DNA of 64,000 nucleotides, from NCBI RefSeq assembly GCF_000715075.1, contig NC_134093.1, positions 100,734,826-100,798,825 on the forward strand, written 5' to 3'. Each line of letters opens with the position of its first letter. The first letter of the stretch is position 1. Positions 46,301-57,258 of the stretch are shown piece after piece. The notes beneath the pieces are model-generated. The model was not told where the DNA came from. It did no database searches and saw only the letters and a list, made by a program, of their open reading frames with translations. This DNA is from Nicotiana tabacum (Eukaryota > Streptophyta > Magnoliopsida > Solanales > Solanaceae). A program made the position numbers and the translations under genes.

Positions 46301-47882
46301 TGGTTTACGATAGAGTGTGTTTCAACTGTACTAATCTTTGAATAGTATAAACCAGAAGATAGAGTTGGTAACTTTTCTACAATGCACTTCTGGCCAGAAA
46401 TATTCTTTGTAATACAAAGATATTCCATACTCATTTCATCTATCATCTCAATATGATACCCATTTCGACGGATCTCTATAAAACTCAACAAGTTTCTTCG
46501 GGACTTAGAGGAAAATAATGCATTGTCTATTATAAGTTTTGTTCCCTTAGACAGAAATATAGTGGCTCTTCCGGAGCCTTCAATCAAATTTATATTACCA
46601 GATATTGTTGAAACATTTGCTTTTTCCTTATGCAAATAAGAAAAGTATTTCTGATCTTTGAATATGGCATGAGTTGTTCCACTATCAATTACACAAATAT
46701 CTTCATGATTGGTCTTTGATCCAAACATAATTTGAGGATTATCCATATTCTTCAAAATGACATAAACAAAATAAATATGATAGTAAATATCATTTTCAAA
46801 GCATAACTTTTATTTATGTACAATAATTACATAACCATACTATCTATTACAAACAATAAAAATTAAAATATTTATATTTCTACAGATTCATCACCGATCA
46901 CATGACTTGTTTCTCCTTCCGGGAGTGCAAAGTAATCAGCTACATCCAAATGCATGAAGTCTAAATTATCTTCAGAAATAAAATTTGTTTCAGCATTTTT
47001 CTCCGTCTTCTTCAGGGAGGCTTGATACGGCTCAACCAGGTGCTTTGGCGTACGACAGGTACGTGACCAATGCCCTTTTCCTCCACATCTATAACATGCA
47101 TTTTTTGCCTTTGCTGTTTGCACCGCTTCATGCTTTTGTTCTTTTCTTTTCCACTGCTGGTGGTGAGGAGGGTTCTTTGGTGCATTATTATTACCATGAT
47201 TAGAGTTTCTTCTCCGACCATGGCCATGACCACGACTGGAGCTACGTCATCTTCCACGCTTAGCTTGGTGGAAGTTCGTCTCATTCACTTCAGGGAATGG
47301 ATAAGAACCAATATGTAGACTTTCATAGTTTTTCATTAATAGCCCATTATGTTGCTCGACTACAAGAAGATGAGAGATAAGTTCAAAATACTTTTTGAAT
47401 CCCATCTCTCGATATTGCTGCTGCAGGAGCATATTCGAGGCATGAAAAGTGGTGAAAGTTTTCTCCAACATATCATGATCAGTAATATTATCACCACATA
47501 ATTTCAATTGTGAAATAATTCTGAACATAGCAGAATTATACTCACTGATAGATTTAAAATCTTGTAGCCTTAGATGAGTCCAATCATAATGTGTCTGTGG
47601 AAGAATGACCATCTTCAGGTTGTCATATCTATCTTTCAAATTATTTCACAGTATGACTGGATCTTTAATAGTGAGATATTCCATTTTCAAGCCTTTATCA
47701 AGGTGATGGTGTAGGAATATCATTGCTTTGGCACGGTCTTGGTTTGCTGCTTGATTTTTGTCCATGATAGTGTCTGCCAGACCCATCGCATCAAGATGAA
47801 TTTCAGCATTTAGCACCCAAGACATGTAGCTTTTGCCTGATATATCCAGGGCTACAAACTCAAGTTTAGAAAGATTTGACAT
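43366..47882 (-). pseudogene. Copia gag-pol, multiply broken
   Basis: The reading starts at 47882 with an N-terminal gag (MSNLSKLEFVALDISGK), followed by a gag core (47639-47247), a CYRCGGKGHWSRTC zinc knuckle (about 47090-47050), the protease motif VIDSGTTHAI (about 46690), a GAG-pre-integrase HGRLGH motif, integrase pieces (46134-45391), reverse transcriptase (44687-44130) and RNase H pieces down to 43366. Each domain is separated from the next by stops or frameshifts. The reverse transcriptase active site reads YVDE where the family has YVDD, so the catalytic residue itself is lost. In a live element these proteins form the particle, copy RNA to DNA and integrate it. There are at least eight breaks, so it is long dead. 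The family is sure; the copia lineage is not. Confidence 0.92.
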
Positions 47883-47960
47883 TATTTAGAAAAAGAAAGT
47901 TCGTACCTCTAATACTTTCAAAGTATTTGCTCGAGATGGCAGAGTCTCGTGCTGATAACG

Positions 47961-48394
47961 TGTTATAAAATAAAGACTGTAAAGTAAAGACAAGTATAGA
48001 GAGAAACTGGTATATTATTCAACTTCAAACTGATGTACATAATGAACTAAAAACTCCTCTATTTATAAAAGAAAGGAAGCTGCTGTGTAAGCTGCTACTG
48101 CAAGCTGCTGTGTAAGCTGCTACTGCAAGTTGCTTGTAAGCTGCTATTGCAAGCTACTAAAGCAAGCTGCTTGTAAGATGCTATTGTACCAGATATAGAT
48201 AATCTTCTACTGGTGGTAATATTTATCTATAACGGAGTACCGAAAGGATAAGTTTCTTCAGGAGGCTTATTTCCAATACAGTACTATATAGATAAACATA
48301 TTTACGGCGGAATCCCATATGGATAAGCTTTTTCAGGAAACTTTTTTCTAACGGAGTACTAAATGAACATCAATAATATAATATATTTATAACA
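47961..48394 (-). repeat. Right (5') LTR of copia element 1
   Basis: 434 bp from TGTTATAAAATAAAG to ATATTTATAACA. To its left, on the minus strand, CGTTATCAGCACGAGAC is the likely primer-binding region. Confidence 0.9.
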
Positions 48395-49556
48395 GGTTCA
48401 ATATTTTATATATATAGCAAAAAGATTATTTATTTTTATCATATTTGTACCGTATAATTTTTGGATGAAGCGATTCAATTGAGTTCTCTTCTATTTCTAG
48501 CTTTGCTGCGGGATAATAGACAGTTGCGGATCTAAGATTTTAAAGTCATGGGTGCTCGACGATAAAAATTCTGAAAGACGAGGAAAAAAAAATTAGTAGT
48601 GAGTGCTCACTCAATATTTGTCTTAATTTTTTTTTATAATTGCCTATATAAATTTACTAAATCTGGTCAAAGATAATGGGTGTTTGAGCACCTATAAGTG
48701 ATCATGTAGATCCAGCACCGGTAATAGAAACCAAATGAAATCGACGATGATCCTATAATCCAACAAATAAGGATTGCAGTGGAGTGGTAAACTCGTCTTC
48801 ATCCATAATCGATGTCATGGATATATGAAGTTGCCTTTTTATTAGAGCGCGCTTTATTCCCCAATATTAAAATTTTCGTCACGAATTCGAATTTAATCGA
48901 GCCTAAATATGAATAGCGGACAGAGAGAGAAGCTAAAGAAAAATGATTGTATAACCCTGCTAGGCTGGACAATTATTGTGTCCACTGATGGCAACTAGCT
49001 AGGGAAAACCTTTGTGCCTTGAGAAACACCTAGAATTATTTGTACTTTTAGGTTTTTTTTTTAAAGACGAAGCTAACCTTCAAGAGCAAGTTAATTGCAA
49101 ATGTTTGTGAAAAAAATTAGTGCAAATTATAATATGCACCTCCGTCATATGATTGAGTAGTAGTACTATATAAACAGTTATATTTTTGTATTACACTTAA
49201 ATTCTCTATATTACTAGAATCCAAAATTCTATATTCTATTTCTACTTATATATAAGGGACAGTTGAGGAGCTTCGGGTCGGGCGGTGTGTTTGCATTGAA
49301 TTTTACCTATCTCTGTGTTATTTTGATTGGACCATTGTGTATTACTACGGTAGCCCTTTTAGTTATTTTTGGTTTGTGAAGACCAATTTGCCCACCTTTT
49401 GATATCTCATTACTTTATGTAATGGGTTTGATATCTCATTACTGTTGGCCCCACAAGAATGAGGTATCTACTCATTGAAGTTTCACTTTGGAGAAGTGAC
49501 TCTTTTTATCTTTAGATTGTTGATAAACTTTCTTCCTCCCAATATAATGTAAGTAA
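48395..49556. other. Intergenic DNA with SINE-like traces
   Basis: A tRNA-like stretch at about 48775-48905 (GCAGTGGAGTGGTAAACTCG, then CGAATTCGAATTTAATCG) looks like an old SINE. A repeat phrase with ATGGGTGCTC and GGGTGTTTGAGCACC (48540-48710) is probably another transposon relic. No gene is seen. Confidence 0.4.
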
Positions 49557-49565
49557 TATAATTAA

Positions 49566-50349
49566 GGAAAAAGGGCCAAATATGTCCATCTATTTTGATA
49601 TATTGTTCATATCTGTCTTTTGTTATACTATGAGTCCAAATATACGTCTGCCGTTATATTTTGGGTTCAAATATATCTCTCATTTAAACGGAAAGGACAC
49701 GTGTCATCGTCTTATTGACTAATTTTAAATATCTCCTAATTAATTAAAAAGATACATACTCATTACACATACCCATTATCCATACCCGAAAAGCAATTTT
49801 ATTTTTTTATAAAAACTGAAATTATTTTTACTAAAAACTGAAAATAAACTAAAATATTTTTTTTTCCAGTTTTTGAAAAAATATGCTTTAAAAGACTGAA
49901 TTTTTTTAATACAAAAATGCTTTAAATTACTCGAAAAGTAAATTTTAAAGTATTTTTTTTGTAAAAACTGAAAAAATTAAAAAAAAAATATTTTTTTTGC
50001 CAGGTTTTACAAAAAAATTGCTTTAGAAAATATTTTTCAGTTTTTTAAAGCATGTTTTTTTGTAAAAACTGAAAAAAAAAAATTTCGTTTTTTTTCCTTC
50101 AGTTTTTACAAAACAAAAATTACTTTAGAAAATTGCTTTTTGGGTATGGGTAATGGGTATGAGTCTTTTTAATTAATTAGGAGATATTCAGAATTGACTA
50201 ATAGGACGATGACACGTGTTCCTCCGTTTAAATGAGGGGTATATTTGAACCCAAAGTACAGCGGCATGGGTATATTTGATCTCATAGTATAACGAAAGGT
50301 AGATATGAACAATATATCAAGTTAGAGAGATATATTTGGCCATTTTTCC
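49566..50349. mobile_element. Mutator-like non-autonomous element with long inverted repeats
   Basis: 784 bp with terminal inverted repeats of about 235 and 222 bp (49566-49800, 50129-50349) starting GGAAAAAGGGCC and ending GGCCATTTTTCC. By eye the arms are roughly 80-85% alike. It is flanked by a perfect 9-bp duplication, TATAATTAA (49557-49565 and 50350-50358), the size made by Mutator-like transposases. The centre is AT-rich with GTAAAAACTGAAAAAA words in both orientations. No transposase is encoded. Confidence 0.9.
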
Positions 50350-50358
50350 TATAATTAA

Positions 50359-50584
50359 CGATATCAACAAAAGAGAGAATAATATTACACAAATAAAATA
50401 CTTAATATAATAACTTTAAAATATTGATCAATTGAACATTACGACTTGCGAACCTAATGGTTAAAATAGGCAGTTTTGTGTATCCGCTCATAATTGCAAC
50501 CAAAAAATAGTACATTTTTCATTAAAAATCATATAATGTTCTAAAATAACTTATTATTAGGAAAATATATATGCTTCAAAGTTT
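50359..50584. other. Short unique spacer
   Basis: AT-rich; nothing recognisable. Confidence 0.5.
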
Positions 50585-50805
50585 TGACAAGATTGGATTG
50601 CTCTAGTGGTGGGCACCCTTCACTTTCAACCAAGAGGTTGTGAGTTCGAGTCACCCCAAGAGCAAGGTGGAGAGTTCTTGGAAGGAGGGAGCCGAGGGTC
50701 TATCGGAAACAGCCTCTCTATCCTAGGGTAGAGGTAAGGTCTACGTACAAACTATCCTCCCCAGATTTCACTAGTGAATTATACTGAATTGTTGTTGTTG
50801 TATTA
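50585..50805 (+). mobile_element. Full-length TS-type SINE
   Basis: It begins with a tRNA-like head, TGGATTGCTCTAGTGGTGGGC (A-box region), then GGTTGTGAGTTCGAGTCACC (B box), a unique body GAGCCGAGGGTCTATCGG ... GTAGAGGTAAGGTCTACG, and a tail TTGTTGTTGTTG. A TTG-repeat tail is the known mark of the tobacco TS SINE family. Transcription would be by RNA polymerase III from the internal boxes. It has no coding and moves with LINE machinery. Confidence 0.9.
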
Positions 50806-51529
50806 CCGTGATACCACTCACAAATTCATCCTACTTATTTAAGTAACCGTAAGTGTTATGTTTCTGGAATGATTTAAACATCCACGTGTACATATTTGTG
50901 GTTATGGATGTCAACAATTTTAAGGGGAAAAACGAAAAGTCTTTTGAGGGTTCTAATTGATTATATGATTGAATAGTTCTTCTAAATGTCTAACTGTCTA
51001 TACAAGAGTAAAGTGGTGCATACACCAAATTGAAATACTAAACAAAACCCGTTACTTTTACGATATTTTTCAAATGTCGCCAAGATTATAATTTAAATTC
51101 AAAAAGAGAGATATGCTCACTTAAAAAATAAAACTAAATTCTACATACTAGGTTAGTATATTCAAGAAGGCATAGAAATAATTTTTCATTTAGGAAATAA
51201 AAATTCTAAATGGCATACATGATTATTGCTTAAACATACTGTTTTTCTCTTGAATGTCATTTAGAATAGGTAGATATAAAAGTAAATACTCTTTCGGTCA
51301 GTACTTCCATTGTCAAATTTTACTAAGTTAGTTTAGGTAATTGCTTTTAATCAAACTCTTCATCTTGCGCTTGGAAAATTTAAGTACTATTAAGAAAATT
51401 ATTGATATGAGTAATTTATTTTATTCCGCTCATCATTTTAATTATTCAACATCACTAAATCGCATGCTTGATTACCTTTTTATTTTAAAAATGCAATTTA
51501 GTTATTATATAGGGAAGTTCATAACATAG
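50806..51529. other. Intergenic DNA, no gene seen
   Basis: AT-rich unique-looking sequence; only short frames without motifs. Confidence 0.5.
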
Positions 51530-52272
51530 TGTATACGGTAGAAATTGATTTCGTCCTTCGTACGACTGATCGAGATGGGAACATAATGGACCAAATAAAG
51601 CCTTCATAATACCGAGATGGGATCCGAAGAAGGCACAAACGAGCTTCGAGTTTCAGGGACAGGTCGAATACCGAGCTCGAAGTCATTATCGAGCTCGAGT
51701 CCAAATCGAACTATGATGAGAAGCAGTGGAATCGATCTTAAGGGCCAAAGGCCAACCAATACCGGCCTAATACTAGGCCCCGAGTCAACATCGAGCTCAA
51801 ACCCGCATCGAGCTCTAAAACTAGAAACCGACCAATACCGATCAATACCGAGTCCGATCAAGATCGAGCTCGTAGACAAGAGCCGTTACAAGCGCACTAA
51901 GGGAAAGAAGCTCAGCGTGAATTAATGAAAAATTGACTTATCATGGGTTCCCCACTATGTATTTTTAATTATATCTAAAGTAAGATCTCTCCACTATAAG
52001 AGGGATGACTATATTTCTCTAAAGGGGAAAGTTTTTGCATACATTATAACTCAGATATCATATACTCCTATATCGAAGAATTATCCTTTTTCAGATTCAT
52101 AAGGTTGATTCATCTTGCTTAATCCACAAATCATTCTCTTTTCAACTTTGCTTATTTTTCATCCTTACAGTCGATATTCGATATTCTTATTTACTCTTAC
52201 AATTTATGTCAAGTTATACCACATACCCTTAGAACTACGTATAAATTCAACTCTATCCGTTTTCGATTAACA
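51530..52272 (+). mobile_element. Solo LTR with perfect CATAG duplication
   Basis: 743 bp from TGTATACGGTAGAAATT to TTTTCGATTAACA, flanked by CATAG on both sides (51525-51529 and 52273-52277). It contains a run of CGAGCTCGAGTCC-type words (51650-51880) and a promoter-like CCACTATAAGAGGGATGAC at about 51990. No internal region or second LTR is present. The orientation is plus by the TATA-like element. The parent family (gypsy or copia) is not determined. Confidence 0.88.
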
Positions 52273-52277
52273 CATAG

Positions 52278-53146
52278 ATATTACTAAAATGAGAAAAATA
52301 TAATGATATTAAGAAAAATTTAAAAGAAAGATAAAAATTGATAATATAGAGGTTAAAATAGGCATTTAAAAAATTAATTAGAAAATGAGGGGGAGAATGA
52401 CAATTGCTCAATGTTGGGAAGGGGGGGGGGGGGGAGAAAAGCAGGGGTAAAGGATGTAAATGATTTTCACCGGAAAGAAAAGAAGACTTTTGAAAGTTGT
52501 GTCTAAAACAATCCTAAGCTATTTTTGTGGTTATAAATCATCTCATTAAGAGTAAAATAGAAATTTTATAATTAAATTATTTTAAATATAAAAGACATCA
52601 TTTTTTAGGGCTATATTGGATTGCATGAAAGTTTAAACTATTATAAATTGAGAATTGCATTAAATTATTTTGAAGGAAAATAACTTTTTCCTCGGGATTT
52701 AGTTCAAATACTTTTTGTAGAACCTAAATTGTCTTTTTTTTTTCTTTTCTTTTACCTGATCTCTACAATCGTATTTAATTTGCTCAGTAAGGATAAATTC
52801 AGCTGCCTTTACTATGGTAAACTTGAAAAACAAGTTGATAAGGCGTAGAATTTTCTTAAAGACACTATATGATGGCAACTTCGTATAATGACATATCTTT
52901 ATTCTTTATTACATGGCTAATATAAAAACATATGCTATAAGTAATTACTTAAAATAAATTAAATGCACCAAATTCGGGGTTTGAATATGTCACGCATTGC
53001 ACTGGAGTTGGAAAGATGAGATGCAACAAATTAATTAAGACTAATAATGAATGAGATGAGTTGCCATGTGACTCACTCTTAGCTCAATATTCATCACCAG
53101 CAAAGACTGATTTTCACCTTTTGCATTTGGGATTTCAATTGGGTTA
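52278..53146. other. Intergenic DNA with a G-run
   Basis: AT-rich. An unusual run of about 15 G (about 52420-52434) is present. No gene is seen. Confidence 0.5.
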
Positions 53147-53154
53147 GTAGCGAC

Positions 53155-53751
53155 CAGTGTTTTAAAAGGCGTTTTCGGGACGAGCCCTGGGGCGAAACAC
53201 ACCAAAAACACTCCGAGGCGATGGTGTGGGGCGAAAATCTCAAGAGGCGTACGCCCGCGCGTTCGGGCCGTACGCCCGAGCATTCAAGTGACATTTTTTT
53301 GTGAGGCGTAAGCCCTAGAGATTTTTTCAAATTAAAATAAATTTGTTGAATAAGTCCTTCATATAATACCAAAAATCTCAAAAGTGAGCTTGGTAATTAC
53401 TCAAAAGTTTTAAAAAGGAACTGAAATGTATTAAATTTAAAAGTTAAGACCTTTTTTATTGATTGAAGCCCTAATTTATGGTCTTTTCAAATTCTTTATC
53501 TTGTCCGCTAGTCTGCTGATATCTCCCAAAAAGCAACGAATATTTTTTTTTTTTTACAAATACAATACCAGCAAGTTCAACTTCATTCTCCTTCATAGCA
53601 GCAAGTTCAAAATTCAAATTGCCGGTTAGTCATCCTTTTTGTTCCTCCATGTAGAAAACTTTATTCTTTTAGACTCAAGTTACTTGTACTTGTAAGTAGC
53701 GTATAATAGATTGTTTTGACTAGTTTTTTTGTGGGGGTGGACACACACACA

Positions 53752-53846
<95 letters not shown>

Positions 53847-53973
53847 CTTCAATTTTATGTAATTTTACCTGTTTATAAATATTTACTGTAATTATATTAT
53901 TTTATAAAATATTAAAAATTAAATACCTAGGGGGCTTACGCCTCGCCTTATGCTCACGCCTTTTAAAACACCG
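53155..53973. mobile_element. hAT-like MITE with GTAGC(G/A)AC duplication
   Basis: 819 bp beginning CAGTGTTTTAAAAGGCG and ending CGCCTTTTAAAACACCG; the 17-bp ends match in inverted orientation at 16 positions. The flanks GTAGCGAC (53147-53154) and GTAGCAAC (53974-53981) are an 8-bp duplication with one mismatch, the size typical of hAT elements. Just inside are GGCG-rich stretches (53190-53285; 53930-53960). No transposase is encoded. Confidence 0.88.
53738..53842. repeat. (CA)n(TA)n microsatellite
   Basis: A CA-run of about 45 bp (one CATA interruption) passes directly into a TA-run of about 55 bp within the hAT-like MITE. The minus-strand reading frame of Tyr/Ile and Cys/Val repeats is an artefact of it. 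Confidence 0.95.
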
Positions 53974-54068
53974 GTAGCAACTATTGGTAGATTCAGAAAT
54001 TCGTTTACCTTCATATAATATTTGCACCGGATTAATGGTGTTGCTTAATTCCAAGTGTAAAGTTATGA

Positions 54069-54347
54069 GCCCGTTTGGCCATAAGAAATTTTTTATTTTT
54101 TTTCAAAAAAAAAATTACTTTTTTTTGAAATCAGTGTTTGGCCATAAAATTTTCAAGTTTAACTTGAAGATGAATTTTGGAATTTTGTGTTTTCCAAAAT
54201 TTTCATGCAGATCACTCACAAAAATTCTAAAACAGCCCAAAATTATATTCATGTCCAAACACAAATCTAATTTTCAAATATCATTTTCAATTGAAAATAA
54301 AATTCACTTTTTTCGAAATATTACAATTCTTATGTGCAAACGCCCAC
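54069..54347. mobile_element. MITE, TTTGGCCATAAG family, copy 2
   Basis: 279 bp from GCCCGTTTGGCCATAAG to CTTATGTGCAAACGCCC, inverted ends and an interior like the copy at 29762-30066 (CAGATCACTCACAAAAATTCT, CATGTCCAAACAC). An apparent 169-codon plus-strand frame across it is chance. Confidence 0.78.
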
Positions 54348-54369
54348 TAAATTTTCTGAATAGTATCAA

Positions 54370-55275
54370 TATAGTGTTAGTAGGGGTGTCAATGGTTCGG
54401 TTCGACCGGTTATTTTATAAATTTTGTACCATACCAATTGTTCGGTCATTCTATTATGTACAACCAAAATTAGACTTTTCGAAACCGTCCTAACCATATC
54501 GATTTCTCTTCGGTATCGGTACAGTTCGATTAATTTTCGTTTTTATTTAAAATGTCATGTAAAAGTCACTATAAGAAGTAGAATGCATTAACATACGTAC
54601 TTTTATAGGACTTAGCAAAACTCTCTAGACATTTTTACATTTTAAAGGTGATGAATTAAGAAAATATGAAAGATAGGTAGAGTATAGGTCCGTCAATGTT
54701 CTACAACAGCGTAAAAAAAACTAAGCAAATTAATACAAAGAAAATATAAATCACACGAGTAGAAAGATATTAACCAAGCTGAGACTAGGACTCAAGAATA
54801 AAGTTTATAGAAGATTAAATATTTAAAAAGATAAATCTAAATCAAACGAGAGGAAACATAATACATTGTAGTTTGCTACTCATAATCACTACAATACCTT
54901 GTGTCTTGCTAGTGAATATGTTGAAAATAATTTAGTTTTTATAGGAGTAGCATAATATATAGGTTTGGGAATTGGAATTTTATATTTAATTATTTGTTGG
55001 CTTGTAACTATTTTCATAATTTCAAGACCCAAGAAAAATTTAATGCTTTATTATTTTTAAACTTAATATATAAATATTATTTTAACATGTAAATTTATTT
55101 GGTACGGTTCAGTATTTTTTCGATTTATTTTTATAAAATAAAAAATATATCCTAATTATCGGTATGATTATAGATTTACATAAAAACCTACGATTTTATT
55201 AAAAGAAACCTAACAATCGGTTCGGTACGATACGGTTAACGGTCGGTTTAATCGATTAAATAACCATCAGCAAAT
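54370..55275. repeat. Repeat bounded by GGTTCGGTTCGACCGG / CGGTCGGTTTAATCGATT
   Basis: The left end, TAGGGGTGTCAATGGTTCGG, is typical of Solanaceae hAT-type MITEs. Related CGGTTCGG, GGTACGGTTC words recur at 54420-54535, 55100-55110 and 55215-55260. It may be more than one insertion. Confidence 0.4.
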
Positions 55276-56504
55276 ATACATTTACACATTATTGCTCACA
55301 TAGCTGTTGGGCCGGGGCTTAGCATGGGCATAACCGCACTAGTAGATGACAATATGTACTGGTGCATTATATATAGGAGAGTCAAGCGTTTAATCTGAAT
55401 GTGATGAGTGAATCTATAATTAAGTAAATCAAAATAAACTGTGGTGAAATAATTCAAAAGTACTCAAGTTGAAATTAAATGAAAACATCCGATGTACTAT
55501 TCTTAAATAAAAAAAACATTTCCTAAGCCAAGTTTCAAAGCCTCTGAGTCAGCCATGCTTTTAATAGAATATATAGAATATTAGTTAATTATTTCATTTT
55601 GATTTATTTTAATTTACTTAGAGATACACTGTTATTTATTTCAAAGTGAAACATTGAATAAAACCCTATATAATGGGAAGCCTACACGCTGAGGAAAAAA
55701 AACAGGGAAGCCTACACAAAATAATAATTGTAGGATTTCTTTTATATATGAAGGTTTAAGTGGTTAACCTTAAATATGTGTATAACCCATTATTTTCTTT
55801 TCCTAAATAATCTTAAAAGATATTAAGCTGGAAAAACTAAAGATCAAAATTACAGCCTTTTTTTTTTCATTATAACTATTATCATATTATATGTAAATAT
55901 AAATATCGGATTCCATGTTACGAGCATTACTATGGAGAATATTATGTGTATCATTTCACGTGGAATATATATAATACTGTAATTCCACCTTCCAACATCT
56001 TCATTTATGCCTCTCATTATTTTTATACTAATAGTTTCTCTCTTCTTCTTGTTTTTTTTTTCCTTCCAATAGAACTATTATAATTTGTTATAACTTCTAC
56101 ATGATGCGCGAACTAAGGAAAATCGCACTACATATGCTATTACTTTATATACCGTACCATGATAACGAAATATAAAGTATTACAATTCATGTGGGTACGT
56201 ATAATACAAAATTAATCCTATCTTCGATTATTTTATTTGTACCTAACATTTTACCAAAAGATTAATACACACTCACCTATCATGACTAGTGGAAGCCTCA
56301 CTCATGACACATGAATACATACAAAGAAAAAACATAGAGGACTTTGATTGATAATTCATATACAGTGACGAAATCAGAAGTTTTACTAAGGAGATTAAAA
56401 TAAAAAAAAATAAACTCACGAAAAAGCTAAGGAGTTGTCAGTATATAGTGTATATATATAAAATTAAAAAAAATTTATCTTACTACACAGTGTAATTTTT
56501 CGAC
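55276..56504. other. Intergenic DNA, no gene seen
   Basis: AT-rich with only short open frames. Confidence 0.5.
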
Positions 56505-56907
56505 GAAAGAGACGAAAATCAAGGACGTTAAAACAAATAATTTGTTCGGTCCTAAGTCCCTATAATTATATAGAGACGATTTGGTCACTAGCAATGTGAC
56601 ATTAGTACAATTGCAGTTATGGCTTTGGTGACACTGATTAGTTATTATTGTAGCACATACACAAGATTTTGTATCGACGAAAGAGTATCAAACCTGAGTT
56701 GCATGTGGCTATATACACCTCCCCCGCAAGGAGACGACGAAAATCAATGACACTAAAACAAATAATTTTTGAATTCGGTCATAAGTCCCTATCATTATAT
56801 AGAGACGATTTGGTCACTAGCAATGTGAAATTAGTACAATTGCAATTATGGCTTTGGTGACACTGATTAGTTATTATTGTAGCACATACACAAGATTTTG
56901 TATCGAA
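56505..56907 (+). repeat. Local tandem duplication, offset about 231 bp
   Basis: A block from GACGAAAATCAA through TTTTGTATCGA occurs twice (about 56509-56678 and 56740-56907). The last 120 bases or so of the two copies differ at only a few positions. It includes TATAGAGACGATTTGGTCAC. No coding motif is present. Confidence 0.85.
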
Positions 56908-57146
56908 ATATTATTATTATTTACTAGTTTGTACACGTGTTTGGATATGAGGTGGTTAAGTTTCTAAATTTTACTTATGCGCCAAATTTATACATTTATT
57001 TTGCCATTATTTACAAGCAGTGTCAATTATTGCATATATGGCATTTGAATACATTAAAAATCTTATTATAGCAAATTTAACATTACTGGAAAAGAAGTTG
57101 CAAAATTCTAGTTTGGTTCAAAAGTCTATTCGCAATTGAATGGCAA
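56908..57146. other. Spacer left of copia element 2
   Basis: AT-rich; nothing recognisable. It includes the position where the rest of the truncated LTR would be expected. Confidence 0.5.
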
Positions 57147-57251
57147 CATACTATGTTTTGGCTAATTACAAAAATACCCTCAACTACTAATTACAAAATA
57201 TCCTCAATTACATAAATACAGATACAACTACAATACACAATACTCTCAATA
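57147..57251 (-). repeat. Left (3') LTR of copia element 2, truncated
   Basis: Only the first 105 bp (in element orientation) of the 282-bp LTR are present. Left of 57147 the sequence no longer matches. Confidence 0.85.
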
Positions 57252-57258
57252 CCCCCCC

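Larger units (their letters stand above)
42548..48394 (-). mobile_element. Ty1/copia element, decayed, about 5.85 kb
   Basis: LTRs lie at both ends (42548-43015 and 47961-48394). The polypurine tract CCAAGGGGGAG on the minus strand adjoins the left LTR at 43016. The flanks GGTTT (42543-42547) and GGTTC (48395-48399) are a 5-bp duplication with one mismatch. Minus-strand domains run gag, zinc knuckle, protease, integrase, reverse transcriptase, RNase H, the copia order. All frames are broken. The start of the left LTR is degraded (TG lost). Confidence 0.92.

Noticed and set aside
53984..54493. 169-codon plus-strand frame
   Set aside because: It spans the MITE at 54069-54347 and its flanks; the amino-acid pattern (Phe/Lys/Asn-rich) follows base composition.
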